A stretch of DNA of 15,983 nucleotides from Gemmatimonadota bacterium. GTDB taxonomy: Bacteria; 4572-55; J002. The translations under genes and the position numbers were made by a program. Numbering within the stretch: position 1 is the stretch's first letter; each line of letters starts with the position of its first letter. The DNA lies in the NCBI GenBank assembly GCA_003697105.1, contig RFFQ01000032.1:1-15983 (forward strand). Direction: 5' to 3'. This document shows positions 1 to 7,925 of the stretch, piece after piece. Below the pieces are notes generated by a model, which saw nothing but the letters and a program-made list of their open reading frames with translations, searched no databases and was not told the DNA's origin.

Positions 1-408
1 GAACGAGTTTTTTATGATAATGCGGTTACATCCGGTATTGAAGTAGAAGCGGGGCAAATCACAGAAGTCGATATCGATCTCTTCTCATTGGTGAATGTGC
101 CCGATACTAAATCCCAAATCCTGATCCCTGAATCCTATTCCCTGAGTAATTATCCGAATCCGTTTAACCCGAAAACCACGATTCAGTATGAATTACCTCA
201 AAAATCGTTAATATCACTAAAAATCTATGATGTCAGCGGAAGATTGGTGAAGATATTGATTGAAGGTGAAAAAAAAGCGGGTATCCATACCGTTTTGTGG
301 GACGGTAAAAATGAGTACAATCAAGATATGACGTCAGGTATTTACTTTTGCCGCTTAGAGAGTACGATATTTTCTGGTGAAACAAAACAAATGGTGCTGT
401 TGCGATGA
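1..408 (+). CDS. Secreted T9SS cargo protein, C-terminal fragment (sorting domain)
   Basis: The reading frame is open from the left edge, so only the last 135 residues are visible. The first ~30 residues (a GIEVEAGQ-TEVDIDL stretch) look like the last strands of a carboxypeptidase-regulatory-like or similar beta-sandwich. A short linker leads to a type IX sorting domain: YPNPFNP, an amphipathic strand with KIYDVSGRLVK, then GIHTVLWDGKN, TSGIYFCRL and the terminal MVLLR. In this family the C-terminal domain takes the protein through the outer membrane and is normally cleaved, after which the cargo is released or anchored. The enzymatic or structural role of the missing N-terminal part cannot be told. 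It ends in TGA, followed by two small hairpins. The same C-terminus recurs in the 2937-6824 and 7926-10850 proteins. Confidence 0.85.
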   Translation, partial: ERVFYDNAVTSGIEVEAGQITEVDIDLFSLVNVPDTKSQILIPESYSLSNYPNPFNPKTTIQYELPQKSLISLKIYDVSGRLVKILIEGEKKAGIHTVLWDGKNEYNQDMTSGIYFCRLESTIFSGETKQMVLLR

Positions 409-426
409 AAACCGCTAACTTTATTT

Positions 427-480
427 GCACGCAGACCCGTGCTACGCAACTCTCCTTGAACAAATGAGTTGCGAGTTTTA
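427..480 (+). terminator. Possible terminator region (two small hairpins)
   Basis: Shortly after the stop at 408 there are two adjacent inverted repeats. One is GCACG/CGTGC (427-431 with 438-442). The other is the 8-bp CGCAACTC/GAGTTGCG (445-452 with 466-473), followed by AGTTTTA. The trailing T run is short, so intrinsic termination is plausible but weak. The rest of 409-655 holds no gene that I can see. Confidence 0.35.
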
Positions 481-613
481 AGTTCAACGTTTCAAGTGTA
501 GTCCAAGCGTCGTAACCGCACGGGTTGGTGAAATTGGCTGTTCAACGGAAGCAATTTGTGGCGCACCATTCTCTTCATCTCTGATGTTCGTACGACTGGT
601 AAAACAACCGTGT

Positions 614-641
614 TTGACATTTTTATCCTGTTGCCTTTATC
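614..641 (+). promoter_or_regulatory. Possible promoter for the flippase-like gene (consensus -35 only)
   Basis: A perfect TTGACA lies at 614-619. At 16 to 17 nt spacing there is only a poor -10 (TTTATC at 636-641 or TTATCG at 637-642). The predicted transcript would start within about 10 nt of the ATG at 656, which fits the lack of a good Shine-Dalgarno there but is not strong evidence. Confidence 0.25.
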
Positions 642-655
642 GCACCTGAGACGTT

Positions 656-1705
656 ATGCCAAGCCTATCGCATCCACACCGTTTTGATTTTCAAAAGAGT
701 CTCCATTTGTTGATGATCCTGATTCCGGTGGGGGTTTTGGGTAACCTGATCTTCATGTTTTATACTACCGACCGTCAGATCATCCGTTCGGTGATTCAAT
801 TTTCACCGCTGTTTTTTCTCCTTGCCATCTTGATGACGATGGTGCCGTGGTTTACAAATGCCTTGCGGTTGTTGATTTGGACACGCTTTTTAGGTCACCG
901 GATTCGCTACCGGGCACTGTTCAAGATCACCATTGCAACCGAACTGGGAGCTTCAGTGACACCTTCGGCGGTCGGCGGTGCGCCCTTTAAAATGGGGATG
1001 TTGATGCAACGGGGGGTTACAACCGGTTCCGCGGCGTCCCTGACCACACTGGGTAGTGTGGAAGATGGGCTGTTTTTTCTGGTGGCGGTGCCGTTGGCGT
1101 TGACGTTCTCCACGTCATGGGATTTACCCATCTTTCGGACACTCTGGGCGCAGATTCATCATCCATATTTAGCAGGCATGATTGTGCTGATCGGGTTCAT
1201 TGCTCTGATCTCGCTGTTCTTTCGGGCAACCCGGCGTCAAATTCGCACTTGGTTGGTCAACAGTCCTTTATCCCAGCGCCTCATCCAACGAGTATTGAAC
1301 TTCTGGGCGGATTTCAAACACGTTTACAAACTGATCGGGCAAACGGGCAAACTGTGGTTTTTACTGAGTATGTTGGTCACCGGTTTTCAGTGGACGTGCC
1401 GCTATTCCGTGATTTCGGCATTGGTGGCAAGTCTGGGTTTTCCGGTCGATGTTCTGCAATTTTTTGCGCTTCAATGGGTTGTTTTTTCACTAGGGACACT
1501 CATCCCCACGCCCGGCGCTACTGGCGGGATTGAAGCCGCCTTTTATCTGATTTACCGCGCCATTTTACCCAACCATATCATCAGTTTGGCAATGGCGGGG
1601 TGGCGCTTCCTTACCTTTTATTTCCTGTTGGTGATCGACATCGTGCTCTATTTTCTGCTTAGTTTACCGCATTTTGAGGATACCCACATTACGCTTGATA
1701 ATTAA
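656..1705 (+). CDS. Flippase-like integral membrane protein (UPF0104 / LPG_synthase_TM family)
   Basis: The 349-residue protein is strongly hydrophobic, with membrane segments near residues 16-36, 50-68, 135-152, 171-190, 232-251, 266-284 and 318-338. Two family signatures are visible: ELGASVTPSAVGGAPFK near 96-112, and PTPGATGGIEAAF near 284-296. These match the conserved loops of the MprF/AglD-like flippase domain (PF03706), where the usual form is P-x-P-G-G-x-G-x-x-E. Known members move or modify lipid-linked molecules: MprF flips lysyl-phosphatidylglycerol and AglD acts in archaeal glycosylation. No soluble lysyltransferase domain is fused here, so the substrate is unknown. The start at 656 is the most upstream ATG, but it lacks a clear ribosome binding site, so a slightly later start is possible. 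The next gene begins 77 nt after its stop and could be co-transcribed. Confidence 0.8.
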   Translation: MPSLSHPHRFDFQKSLHLLMILIPVGVLGNLIFMFYTTDRQIIRSVIQFSPLFFLLAILMTMVPWFTNALRLLIWTRFLGHRIRYRALFKITIATELGASVTPSAVGGAPFKMGMLMQRGVTTGSAASLTTLGSVEDGLFFLVAVPLALTFSTSWDLPIFRTLWAQIHHPYLAGMIVLIGFIALISLFFRATRRQIRTWLVNSPLSQRLIQRVLNFWADFKHVYKLIGQTGKLWFLLSMLVTGFQWTCRYSVISALVASLGFPVDVLQFFALQWVVFSLGTLIPTPGATGGIEAAFYLIYRAILPNHIISLAMAGWRFLTFYFLLVIDIVLYFLLSLPHFEDTHITLDN

Positions 1706-1782
1706 AGGGATTACGCTTATTTTTGGCAGTTCTGCCATCTCTCATTAAATTGTCATCACATTGCTATGGAGAGGTTCAGGGA

Positions 1783-2232
1783 ATGAAATCACTACACCAT
1801 CCTTCTGATCGAGAAGCGATTATGAATCGGCTGGGTCGGCTCTCACCAGATAGTCCACGGAAATGGGGCAGAATGACCGCTGCTGAAATGGTGTGCCATC
1901 TGGCGGATAGTTTTCGTGTGGCAATGGGGGAAATCCCCTGCCCAGATCGAAGTACGCTTGGGCGGCGGACACTTGTCAAATGGCTTGTTATTTATGCTCC
2001 GTTGCCCATCCCAAAAGGCAAAGTGGAGACCGCCCCGGAGATGAAAGCCACATCCCCCCACCAGTTTGACCGTGATTTGGCCACCCTAAAAGAAATCTTA
2101 CAACGCTTTGCGGATAAATCACTTACCAGTGAGTGGCAAGCGCATCCGGCGTTCGGCAAGCTTTCCGGTAAGGAATGGAGTATCCTCGGCTATAAACACA
2201 TGGATCACCATCTGCAACAATTTGGAGTTTGA
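1783..2232 (+). CDS. DinB/DUF1569-like small protein
   Basis: The protein has 149 residues. The ATG at 1783 is preferred because GGAGAGG lies 8 nt upstream; an in-frame extension to 1723 has no such signal and does not look family-like. The sequence resembles the DinB/YfiT four-helix superfamily, specifically DUF1569: an early W-G-R-M-T-A-A-E-M-V-C-H-L helix and a final helix with KHMDHHLQQFG. By analogy with DinB-fold proteins, H39, H139 and H143 could form the three-His metal site, with H139 and H143 in an H-x3-H arrangement. DinB-fold enzymes include thiol transferases and glutathione- or mycothiol-dependent enzymes, but DUF1569 members have no settled function. Its stop lies 1 nt before the HAD gene start, so the two are almost certainly co-transcribed and translationally linked. 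Confidence 0.7.
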   Translation: MKSLHHPSDREAIMNRLGRLSPDSPRKWGRMTAAEMVCHLADSFRVAMGEIPCPDRSTLGRRTLVKWLVIYAPLPIPKGKVETAPEMKATSPHQFDRDLATLKEILQRFADKSLTSEWQAHPAFGKLSGKEWSILGYKHMDHHLQQFGV

Positions 2233-2233
2233 C

Positions 2234-2842
2234 ATGCCACAACCGGTCTTTGTGTTTGATCTGGGGGGAGTGTTGATCGATTGGAACCCGCGCTATCTCT
2301 ACCGTAAGCTCTTTGCGGATGAGGCGGAAATGGAGTATTTTTTAAACCATGTTTGTACCCCGGAATGGAATTTAGCCCAAGATGCCGGGCGTTCTTTTGC
2401 CGAGGGTACTCGTCTGTTAATCGCCCAATTTCCACACTACGAAGCTGAGATTCGGGCGTATGATGAACGCTGGGAAGAGATGATTCGGGGCGCGATTGAC
2501 GGTTCGGTTGGCATCTTGCAGACGCTCCACAAAAAGGGATACGCACTTTACGCCTTGACCAATTGGTCAACGGAAAAATTCCCGGTGGCGCAGCGAAAAT
2601 TCCCTTTTTTGGCACTGTTTCGGCAGATTATTGTCTCTGGCGAGGAAAAATGTATCAAGCCAGACCCCCAGCTCTACCGCTTGATGCTGGATCGGATTGG
2701 ACACACTGCCAAAGAGTGCATTTTTATCGATGATAATCTGGAAAATGTGATTACCGCCCAACAATTGGGGTTTCAAGCGATTCACTTTCAATCCCCAGCG
2801 CAATTGCGTGAGGCACTGTGTGCCCTGAAGATCGAGCTTTAA
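2234..2842 (+). CDS. HAD-superfamily (subfamily IA, YihX-like) phosphatase
   Basis: The protein has 202 residues. The start at 2234 follows GGAG (2224-2227) and places HAD motif I at the N-terminus, as expected; an upstream in-frame extension to 2108 would overlap the preceding gene and is rejected. The motifs are visible in order: motif I FDLGGVLIDWN with nucleophile D9, motif II LTNWS near 108-112, motif III Lys in KPDP (K142), and motif IV FIDDNLENV with D166/D167. In motif I the usual second Asp (D+2) is Gly, as in the YihX-type DLGNV variants. The region between motif I and motif II is the small helical C1 cap. Relatives dephosphorylate sugar phosphates or similar small molecules (YihX acts on alpha-glucose-1-phosphate), but the substrate here cannot be inferred. 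It is probably in an operon with the DUF1569 gene and is followed by a strong hairpin terminator. Confidence 0.85.
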   Translation: MPQPVFVFDLGGVLIDWNPRYLYRKLFADEAEMEYFLNHVCTPEWNLAQDAGRSFAEGTRLLIAQFPHYEAEIRAYDERWEEMIRGAIDGSVGILQTLHKKGYALYALTNWSTEKFPVAQRKFPFLALFRQIIVSGEEKCIKPDPQLYRLMLDRIGHTAKECIFIDDNLENVITAQQLGFQAIHFQSPAQLREALCALKIEL

Positions 2843-2871
2843 TCCGCGGAACGCTCCAAACCGTACACAAG

Positions 2872-2907
2872 AAAACCGCCATTATCGTTTTGGATAATGG
2901 CGGTTTT
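2872..2907. terminator. Bidirectional intrinsic terminator between convergent genes
   Basis: A perfect 15-bp stem, AAAACCGCCATTATC at 2872-2886 with its complement at 2893-2907, encloses a 6-nt loop. The A run on one arm and T run on the other make it symmetric, so it can end both the plus-strand HAD transcript (stop 2842) and the minus-strand C25 transcript (stop 2937). Confidence 0.85.
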
Positions 2908-2936
2908 GTGTTGGTAAATTGGGCGTTACGGGTCGA

Positions 2937-5900
2937 TTAACGCAACAGCACCATTCGCCGGGTTTGGCTAAAGTCACCCGCGTCCAGTCGGTAAAAGTAA
3001 ACGCCGCTTTTTACCGTTTGTCCACTGGTATTGGTGCCATCCCATTGGATGGTGTAATGTCCGGCTTCCGTCCAGCCATCGTTTAAGACACGCACCATGC
3101 GACCGCCGGCGTCGTAAACCGCTAAGCGGCTATGACCTGCCACCGGCACGCTGTACCGGATTGCCGTCTTGGGATTGAACGGGTTTGGTACGTTCTGTTC
3201 CAACTGGTAGGTATTTGGAACCTGAACCGATGCCTGCCCCATAGGCGCATTTGTCGGTAGAAAGCCGTTGGTGGTGAATTTGATGGCACGTTCGTTTTCC
3301 AACGGTGCGGCAGCCGGGTGATAATGGTGATAAAACAGGTATTGCAAATTATTCCACTGTTCCACATTCCCACGTTGGTGGTCAATCAATCCAATGGAGC
3401 AGACCTCATCCAAGGGGACATCTGCCGCTTCAACGGTGTGGTACTGACAAACAATTTCGCCGTCACCGGTTTCCGTCTGATAATGTACCGGATCGTACAA
3501 AATCACTTGGAAAGTGACCAGATCGCCTAAATCGGAGGCGGAACAACCTTGTTGTACTTCGATCCGGCTCCATTCCACAATGACCCGGTGATTTTCGGCG
3601 TCATGGTAGTAAAAGGCATCCCCATGCCCAATATTTTCCGGGCAACCTACGAAACTGGCGTCCGGGTGTAGGTCATCCCAATAGACCGCAATCGCGGCTT
3701 CCGGCGCTAACGGGCTTGCCATATAGGTATTGTACTGATAGGTCAGCTCGTGGTTCCACCAGTCGTAAGGGGGATCGGCGTCGGAGTCCGTAAAAGCGAC
3801 CCAACCATTGGGGCTTACATTCAACCGATCATAGCGATGACCATAAAATTGAAATTCAAACGGTAATTCTATATATCCGATGGTAAATTCGTCATTTAGA
3901 TTCAGGGCAGTACCGTCTCCACCGTATGCCGGATCGATTTCGATCCAGTCATAGGTGGGCACATTATGCGCATATTCTGCCGGTACTTGATCCGTGTTAT
4001 CGTAAGCAAAATAGGGATATGTGCCGTATTCGGGAACAATCGGCGCGGTGGCATTCATCTCACCAGCCTGAATAATATAATCATACTGCTGTTCCGTACC
4101 GGACTCATCCGTAAAATGCAGAGTCAGGCGTACCGGTGTGCCGGCAAATATTTCTGCCGGTGCCGAGAGGGTGAAGGGATTACCGCTATTATCTGCCGAA
4201 CCTCCCGCCGGAATCGTACCAAATGAGCCGTTATCATCCATGATGGTGACCACGTTCTGATTGGTGGTGATTGTCGCTTGGACATTCATGGCATCCACCA
4301 CCCCGATATTGCGGATGGTCAGGGTTAGGTTGGCGGATTCACCGGGGTCAAGGTAGCCATTTCCATCAAATGTGGCGGTTTCAACCATCAACAGGGAGCT
4401 TTCCACATCCAGCCACGCCTGTCCTTCAAAGGTGTGATTTCCGGCATCGGTAAGGGTCACATCAAACAGAATCCGTTGATTATGCACCGCTTCTGGGTGT
4501 ACCCAAATTTCAAATTCGGCGGTGGTACTCTGTCCGGTGTTCAGGTCACCCAGATTGGCGGTATCCGTGTTGATCGTCACGTGCGGGTCGCTGGAACTAA
4601 GGGCAGCCGTTAAGCCGCTGAGGTTGTTTTCGCCGGTATTACGCACTTCAAGCGTGTAATTCAGAGTTTGGTTGGGGTTGGCGACCGCTGGGGACATATC
4701 CGTCACACTGGCTTGGTATGGCGCTTGGACGAGGTTCAACGTACCCAGATACGGGGCATGATCGGCTTTGGTGACGGTGACATTGACCTCTCCAGCACTC
4801 ACGCCCGCCGGCAGATGGAGGGTCACATAGCCGCTCGTACCGGTCATACCGGTGGCATGAATCTGCATCTCATCGCCATCGTACCGGGTGAGTGCCACCC
4901 AAGCACCTTCCACCGCGCCACTATTATCCGTGACTTGAACTTCTACAGCATTCTGCCCTAATGGAACTTCTGCCGGATGATCCACGGTGATGTCGATCGG
5001 GGTAGTCGTCCAGATGGATGTTGCCGGGTCGGAGAGCAACACGAAGTTGTGGAAGTTAAACGAAACACATTTTTCCCAGCAATCCCGATTTGCTCCACAA
5101 TCGGCTTCGCAGGTGATGCTGGATTGCCCGGGGAAGGAGAGATACTCCACAATTTTACCCCAATTGGTGACTTCTCCCATGGTGCGCATCCCCCGATGGA
5201 ACAAGCCTTCAAAAATGCCGCCGGTGATCGGGTTGTTGGTTTTGGTGTGGGTGTTGATGTAGGTAGAGCCGAAAAAGCCCACCGCACCTTGAGGATTGTT
5301 GATACTGCCGGCGCGCAACCACGCTTCGGCAAAACAGGGTTCGTTGCCAAACGCATAATTGGCGGTCGCACAAACCACACTGAACACTACGGGCCACTTG
5401 CCGTAGTTTTCCAGTTGAAGTACATCCGTATTGCGGTAAATGGGGTTATTCCAGCGTTCGTTGTTTGCCCAGCCGCGATAATTGATAATACTCACGCCAT
5501 TTTCCACCGCATTGGTAATGGCGATGTCCTTGCCAATTGAACCGGGATTTGCCGCCCAATCGTACACCGTATCGACCTGTGTATAGCCATATTCCAGCAT
5601 TTCCTGACGTGCCCAGTTACAGGTTTCAATGGTGGAGACCACAAATTGCGGAAAACCGCCACCCACTTGCAACCCCCGCCGGAACCAGCCATCATCTTCG
5701 ACTAAAAACGGATTGCTTTCGTAATTGACGATCTTATACGCCATTTTATAGGCATCAAGCGCATTACGTACAGAAATTCGTCCCACAAAAATATCAGCAA
5801 AATAATCATCCCCATCAACCAAGGAATAGAGATGATCCGAGGCGATCTGAGCGTTGCTGTTATAGAAGTTGGTGGGTATCCCCCCTTCAAAATTCTCGTT

Positions 5901-6824
5901 TTCATCGGCGTAGAGCAGGACATACTCCGGTGGATATTCCCACTCGTTGTAAGCGTCTTGGATAAAATCACGATATTCGGGCATAATCTCGCCGATATCT
6001 TCCACGTAGTGAACTTCCACCCGGTAACCCTGACGCCGCCGCCAATCGATTAAATCCTGAGTGTACTGCCGGTATGCTTGGGGCATAATGATCAGGTAAC
6101 TGCCGTCTTCCACACTGTACGCATCTCGCAGGTGATCAAAATTGGCGATGGTGGCTTCGTAGAGATGTTCAAAGGCACGGGAGATGGTTTGGCGGGTACG
6201 AATTTTGGGATTGATGGACATCCCCGCAGGATACGTTAACTCAATTTCCACATTGTGGTAGATGCGCAATTCTTGGGTAGAGGGGTTGTATTGCACCGGA
6301 CTGATGGTGAGCGGCACGACCCGGAAATCGCGCAGAATCACCGGTTGGGCGATATTTGCTACTTCCGCCGGATATGCTACGCCGGAACGGTAAAATGGGC
6401 GATTCCAGACAAATTCCGGTTCACCCCCTTCGACCGCGTCACCTTCCGGTTGGGCGGGATAGACATTTATATTGGGCAATACCGTATAGTCCCCCGGCGT
6501 GACCCGCAGTTCGACATCACCTTGGTCTGGTATGGCGATGAGAGTGGTCACCTGCGGTAGTTCCGGGTCACCTATCTCCGTTGTGAAGCCGGTTTCCGGC
6601 ATACTGATTTTATGGAATGTACCTTCCCGGCGGGTGATTGTCTCGACAGAAATACCGGGGACGGCAAGTTCCACCCGAGTGTGGGATGGATCCGAGAACG
6701 GTACATCCAGCAAGGGTGCCTCCTCATAACTACGTAAATTCCCGACAGAAATCCATTCTGCCGAGACGGGGCTAAGGGCGAATAACCCGAGCAGCACCGC
6801 AAATATAAAACGATGGGTCATCAT
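2937..6824 (-). CDS. Secreted C25 (gingipain-family) peptidase homologue with T9SS sorting domain; catalytic His replaced
   Basis: The 1295-residue multidomain secreted protein begins with a signal peptide (residues 1-22, ending PVSA). Next come a C25-type propeptide region (~45-225, with a PVQYNPSTQELRIYHNVEIEL-like segment shortened here), the C25 catalytic domain (~240-600), an Ig-like domain (~605-700), two CARDB-like beta domains (~705-915, the second with a DGNGYLDPGE turn), and a beta-rich domain with LPFEFQFYG and NGWVAF (~930-1190). The T9SS sorting domain (PNPFNP at 1213-1218) ends in MVLLR. C25 enzymes are cysteine peptidases using His and Cys. Here the nucleophile position is kept (C485 in FSVVCATANY), but the gingipain NYTGHG motif reads NYRGWA, with W452 at the His position. 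A cysteine cluster lies at 572-586. AGGAGG lies 4 nt before the first ATG (6824) and 7 nt before the second (6821), so 6821 may be the real start. It could be an active variant or a pseudoenzyme. Confidence 0.9.
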   Translation of the reverse strand: MMTHRFIFAVLLGLFALSPVSAEWISVGNLRSYEEAPLLDVPFSDPSHTRVELAVPGISVETITRREGTFHKISMPETGFTTEIGDPELPQVTTLIAIPDQGDVELRVTPGDYTVLPNINVYPAQPEGDAVEGGEPEFVWNRPFYRSGVAYPAEVANIAQPVILRDFRVVPLTISPVQYNPSTQELRIYHNVEIELTYPAGMSINPKIRTRQTISRAFEHLYEATIANFDHLRDAYSVEDGSYLIIMPQAYRQYTQDLIDWRRRQGYRVEVHYVEDIGEIMPEYRDFIQDAYNEWEYPPEYVLLYADENENFEGGIPTNFYNSNAQIASDHLYSLVDGDDYFADIFVGRISVRNALDAYKMAYKIVNYESNPFLVEDDGWFRRGLQVGGGFPQFVVSTIETCNWARQEMLEYGYTQVDTVYDWAANPGSIGKDIAITNAVENGVSIINYRGWANNERWNNPIYRNTDVLQLENYGKWPVVFSVVCATANYAFGNEPCFAEAWLRAGSINNPQGAVGFFGSTYINTHTKTNNPITGGIFEGLFHRGMRTMGEVTNWGKIVEYLSFPGQSSITCEADCGANRDCWEKCVSFNFHNFVLLSDPATSIWTTTPIDITVDHPAEVPLGQNAVEVQVTDNSGAVEGAWVALTRYDGDEMQIHATGMTGTSGYVTLHLPAGVSAGEVNVTVTKADHAPYLGTLNLVQAPYQASVTDMSPAVANPNQTLNYTLEVRNTGENNLSGLTAALSSSDPHVTINTDTANLGDLNTGQSTTAEFEIWVHPEAVHNQRILFDVTLTDAGNHTFEGQAWLDVESSLLMVETATFDGNGYLDPGESANLTLTIRNIGVVDAMNVQATITTNQNVVTIMDDNGSFGTIPAGGSADNSGNPFTLSAPAEIFAGTPVRLTLHFTDESGTEQQYDYIIQAGEMNATAPIVPEYGTYPYFAYDNTDQVPAEYAHNVPTYDWIEIDPAYGGDGTALNLNDEFTIGYIELPFEFQFYGHRYDRLNVSPNGWVAFTDSDADPPYDWWNHELTYQYNTYMASPLAPEAAIAVYWDDLHPDASFVGCPENIGHGDAFYYHDAENHRVIVEWSRIEVQQGCSASDLGDLVTFQVILYDPVHYQTETGDGEIVCQYHTVEAADVPLDEVCSIGLIDHQRGNVEQWNNLQYLFYHHYHPAAAPLENERAIKFTTNGFLPTNAPMGQASVQVPNTYQLEQNVPNPFNPKTAIRYSVPVAGHSRLAVYDAGGRMVRVLNDGWTEAGHYTIQWDGTNTSGQTVKSGVYFYRLDAGDFSQTRRMVLLR

Positions 6825-6920
6825 ATAACCTCCTGAAAATGAAAAATTAAGGGGATTGAATCAAGTTGTGCTGGAAATCGCACGTTTGGGGTGGGGTTTG
6901 GGGAAGCGTTTTTGGGTTTT

Positions 6921-7008
6921 AGGATTGAGGGATTAGGATTTAGGGATTAGGGATCAGGAATTAGGGAATTTCTAAATCCTAACCCCTGATCCCTAATCCC
7001 TAAACCCT
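6921..7008. repeat. Inverted array of degenerate 7-bp repeats (AGGGATT-type)
   Basis: Seven consecutive heptamers of AGGGATT type fill 6921-6969 (for example AGGATTG, AGGGATT, AGGATTT, AGGGATT, AGGGATC). Five heptamers of the complementary type fill 6974-7008 (AAATCCT, AACCCCT, GATCCCT, AATCCCT, AAACCCT). A perfect 20-bp inverted repeat is embedded in it, 6939-6958 with 6985-7004, with a 26-nt loop. The array sits between the C25 gene and rph, and its right end overlaps the rph stop codon (TAG, complement at 7007-7009). It has no T run typical of an intrinsic terminator in the rph direction. The organisation is reminiscent of cyanobacterial short tandemly repeated heptamers, but relatedness is not implied. 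Confidence 0.85.
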
Positions 7009-7729
7009 ACTTCAAAATGTCTTTTTGCAATTCGATCAATTGCTCAATGCCGGTTTTGGCAAAGGCGAGCATCTGGTGCAATTCGTCAAAGGTAAAGGGA
7101 TTTTTTTCGGCGGTGCCCTGTAATTCGACCAGTCGCCCGCTTTCCGTCATGACGACGTTCATATCCACATCGGCGATGGAGTCTTCCGAGTAGTTGAGGT
7201 CCAGGACGGGCGTATGGTCAATCACGCCCACACTGATTGCTGCCAGATACTCTTGAATGGGGTCTTTTTTGAGAGAACTATCTTTTTTTTGTAGATGGCG
7301 GACGGCATCGACCATCGCCACAAAAGCTCCGGTAATAGCGGCGGTGCGGGTTCCGCCGTCGGCTTGAATCACATCGCAATCCACGGTAATGGTGTAATCT
7401 TTAATCAGCCGCAAATCGATTACGGAGCGCAGTGCCCGTCCAATCAAGCGTTGGATTTCAATGGCGCGGTTGTTGTAAAAGTTGCCTCGTTCTCGCCGGA
7501 CACGCTTTTCCGTGGAGCGGGGTAACATCCCGTATTCGGCCGTCAGCCAGCCTTGATTTTGTCCGTATAAAAATTTGGGCACGCCGCGATCCACACTGGC
7601 GGTGCAAAGCACGTGAGTACGTCCAAACTCCACCAATACAGAGCCTTCTGCGTGCATGGTGTAATTGCGGGTGATGGCAATATCACGTAATTCATCAAAA
7701 TCACGGTTGTCAATGCGTCGAACCAACAT
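7007..7729 (-). CDS. rph: Ribonuclease PH
   Basis: This 240-residue phosphorolytic 3'-5' exoribonuclease trims the 3' ends of tRNA precursors, using phosphate to release nucleoside diphosphates. It acts in the cytoplasm as a hexamer of trimeric dimers. The diagnostic blocks are all present: [30 protein letters not shown], the [14 protein letters not shown] helix, [14 protein letters not shown] (phosphate-binding GGTRT at 125-129), the acidic [13 protein letters not shown] block (D183, D189), and VELQGTAE. The length matches the family (about 238-260). The frame is open further upstream to 7834, but the ATG at 7729 is chosen because family similarity begins there and a consensus promoter (7788-7816) lies inside the extension. 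The ribosome binding site is weak (TTAGAAG-type). No rdgB-like neighbour follows; the next gene downstream is the C25 homologue, after the heptamer array. Confidence 0.95.
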   Translation of the reverse strand: MLVRRIDNRDFDELRDIAITRNYTMHAEGSVLVEFGRTHVLCTASVDRGVPKFLYGQNQGWLTAEYGMLPRSTEKRVRRERGNFYNNRAIEIQRLIGRALRSVIDLRLIKDYTITVDCDVIQADGGTRTAAITGAFVAMVDAVRHLQKKDSSLKKDPIQEYLAAISVGVIDHTPVLDLNYSEDSIADVDMNVVMTESGRLVELQGTAEKNPFTFDELHQMLAFAKTGIEQLIELQKDILK

Positions 7730-7787
7730 AACTTCTAAGCTTTCTGGGTTAAATTCAAAAAAGGCACTACGAGCAATCGTGTGGGCT

Positions 7788-7816
7788 AAAATAGGACAGA
7801 AACGGGGGGTTGTCAA
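7788..7816 (-). promoter_or_regulatory. Sigma-70-type promoter for rph
   Basis: On the minus strand, TTGACA (7816-7811) and TATTTT (7793-7788) are separated by exactly 17 nt. Transcription would start near 7781, giving about a 50-nt leader before the rph ATG at 7729. The -35 lies in a short palindrome (GGTTG-T-CAACC), which may or may not matter. Confidence 0.65.
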
Positions 7817-7840
7817 CCGAAATCCATGACACATTTGAGG

Positions 7841-7869
7841 TTGTGAAACCCGCCGGAATGATCTATTAT
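7841..7869 (+). promoter_or_regulatory. Probable promoter for the M1 peptidase gene
   Basis: TTGTGA (7841-7846) and TATTAT (7864-7869) are spaced by 17 nt, about 50 nt before the Shine-Dalgarno of the 7926 gene. It is divergent from the rph promoter, with the two -35 elements about 25 nt apart. Confidence 0.45.
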
Positions 7870-7925
7870 GAAAATATCCACGTGAAACGGCTACCTTATA
7901 CCTTAATAGCGAAGGAGTGCCTTTT

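Noticed and set aside
2108-2233. 42-residue N-terminal extension of the HAD protein
   Set aside because: It overlaps the upstream DUF1569 gene in another frame, while the ATG at 2234 has a Shine-Dalgarno and puts motif I at the usual place.
4977-5540. Plus-strand open frame of 187 codons opposite the C25 gene
   Set aside because: It mirrors conserved C25 coding sequence, has no recognisable protein features, and several other overlapping antisense frames occur in the same gene.
6921-7008. Telomere-like or CRISPR-like reading of the TTAGGGA repeats
   Set aside because: The unit is 7 bp without spacers, degenerate and inverted within a coding neighbourhood, which fits neither a telomere nor a CRISPR array.
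7730-7834. 35-residue N-terminal extension of ribonuclease PH
   Set aside because: Family similarity starts at the ATG at 7729, and a consensus promoter lies within the extension.
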